DNA of 6,301 bases from Acidobacteriaceae bacterium (GTDB lineage Bacteria; Acidobacteriota; Terriglobia; Terriglobales; Acidobacteriaceae). Under the pieces are notes generated by a model. It had not been told where the DNA came from and searched no databases. It saw nothing but the letters and a program-made list of their open reading frames with translations. The translations under genes were made by a program, and so were the position numbers. Position 1 is the stretch's first letter; every line of letters begins with the position of its first letter. The stretch lies in assembly GCA_030049955.1 (NCBI GenBank), contig JASIJX010000283.1, positions 1 to 6,301 on the forward strand. Reading direction: 5' to 3'. This document shows positions 5,735 through 6,301 of the stretch, one piece after another.

Positions 5735-5795
5735 CCGGCGCGCACAGGTTGGTAAGCTGGTAGCGAACACCGGCGCAGTACAAGAACGTTCGCAC

Positions 5796-5800
5796 AGGAG
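5796..5800 (+). promoter_or_regulatory. Ribosome binding site AGGAG for the aldolase gene
   Basis: AGGAG lies three bases before ATG 5804 and nine bases before ATG 5810. The second spacing is the workable one, so 5810 is preferred as the start. The difference is two residues. Confidence 0.65.
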
Positions 5801-5809
5801 AACATGACG

Positions 5810-6301
5810 ATGTCCAATTCAGGGCCCAACTCGGGGCCCGATTCGCCTGATTCGCCGCCGATTTCGCGCAACCGATTCAAGCAGGCCATCGCCAAAGGCG
5901 AGCGCCAGGTGGGCGTGTGGAGCGCGCTCGCCAGCCCCATCGCAGCCGAGATCCTGGCCGGCGCGGGATTCGATTGGCTCGTGATCGACGGCGAGCACGC
6001 GCCCAACGACATCTCTACGCTCGTTGCGCAACTGCAGGCTGTGCGCGGCAGCGCCGCCGAGCCGGTGTTTCGCGTGCCATGGAATGACATGGTGGTGATG
6101 AAGCGCGCGCTGGATGTGGGCGCACGCACGCTGATCGTGCCCTTTGTGCAGAATGCGGAAGAAGCGCGGCGCGCCGCCGCTGCGGTGCTTTACCCGCCGC
6201 GCGGCGTGCGCGGCGTGGCTGTGGTGGTGCGCGGCAGCGACTTTGGCCGCGTGCCCGGATACCTGCAGAACGCACATCTCGACACCTGCCTGCTGGTGCA
6301 A
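5810..6301 (+). CDS. HpcH/HpaI-family aldolase, 2-keto-3-deoxy sugar-acid type (3' end outside window)
   Basis: The first 164 residues of a cytoplasmic class II aldolase (pyruvate/phosphoenolpyruvate-type TIM barrel) of the GarL/RhmA/HpaI family. These enzymes split 2-keto-3-deoxy acids to pyruvate and an aldehyde, for instance 5-keto-4-deoxyglucarate to pyruvate and tartronate semialdehyde. Motifs seen are GVWSALASPIAAEILAGAGF at 35-54, FDWLVIDGEHAPND at 54-67 with D60 and H63 in the HpaI active-site positions, the Arg motif FRVPWND (R88), KRALDVGARTLIVPFVQNAEEA (98-119), and YPPRGVRGV at 128-136. The window ends at LLVQ, about where the family's metal-binding Glu follows, so catalytic completeness cannot be judged. 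Residues 1-18 are an odd Ser/Pro/Asn/Asp extension. It follows the transporter by 75 bases and has its own ribosome site. Family is sure; exact substrate is not. Confidence 0.92.
   Translation, partial: MSNSGPNSGPDSPDSPPISRNRFKQAIAKGERQVGVWSALASPIAAEILAGAGFDWLVIDGEHAPNDISTLVAQLQAVRGSAAEPVFRVPWNDMVVMKRALDVGARTLIVPFVQNAEEARRAAAAVLYPPRGVRGVAVVVRGSDFGRVPGYLQNAHLDTCLLVQ

Noticed and set aside
4462..5763. 433-codon + strand frame inside the transporter gene
   Set aside because: The MFS frame has full family signatures; this one is its +1-shifted shadow, rich in Arg, His and Ala.
5734..5776. Direct repeat ACCGGCGC at 5734-5741 and 5769-5776
   Set aside because: Eight-base GC-rich repeats are expected by chance in this composition, and there is no mobile-element or operator context.

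Overview
The window is GC-rich, single-copy-looking bacterial chromosome. Gene style and content suggest a soil acidobacterium of the Terriglobia/Acidobacteriaceae type: high-GC codons, a stand-alone MIP18-family protein beside an FPP synthase, a small CxxC/coiled-coil protein ending in FDLD, and sugar-acid catabolism genes. This placement is inference from protein style, not from a marker gene. No RNA gene, insertion sequence, integrase, CRISPR array or phage gene is visible.

Left block (about 1-1436, + strand). The C-terminal tail of a membrane protein runs in from the left edge. Its stop overlaps, as ATGA, the start of a farnesyl-diphosphate-type polyprenyl synthase (ispA). A small MIP18/DUF59 iron-sulfur assembly-type protein follows 17 bases later. 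The three look like one transcription unit.

Middle block (about 1437-2943). A small three-helix membrane protein with a good ribosome binding site lies on the + strand (1626-1955). It converges on two - strand genes: a small two-helix membrane protein (2127-2480) and, upstream of it, a CxxC plus coiled-coil protein (2635-2943). A perfect 8-bp hairpin sits on the stop codon of the distal - strand gene, facing the convergent gap. These three proteins have no assignable function.

Right block (about 2944-6301, + strand). A 205-base divergent spacer with a TTGACA box leads to an exported SMP-30/gluconolactonase-like enzyme. Next come an ACS-type MFS transporter (hexuronate/galactonate/glucarate class) and the first two thirds of an HpcH/HpaI-family aldolase (2-keto-3-deoxy-aldonate/aldarate type). 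Read together, they suggest a sugar-acid route: lactone opened outside the cytoplasm, acid imported, then (after a dehydratase not in this window) retro-aldol cleavage to pyruvate or tartronate semialdehyde plus a second aldehyde. The exact substrate cannot be read from the sequence.

Most of the window is ordinary and well explained. The items most worth a second look are the sugar-acid module, the unknown small proteins in the middle, and a few local repeats and hairpins. I see no convincing new multi-gene system.
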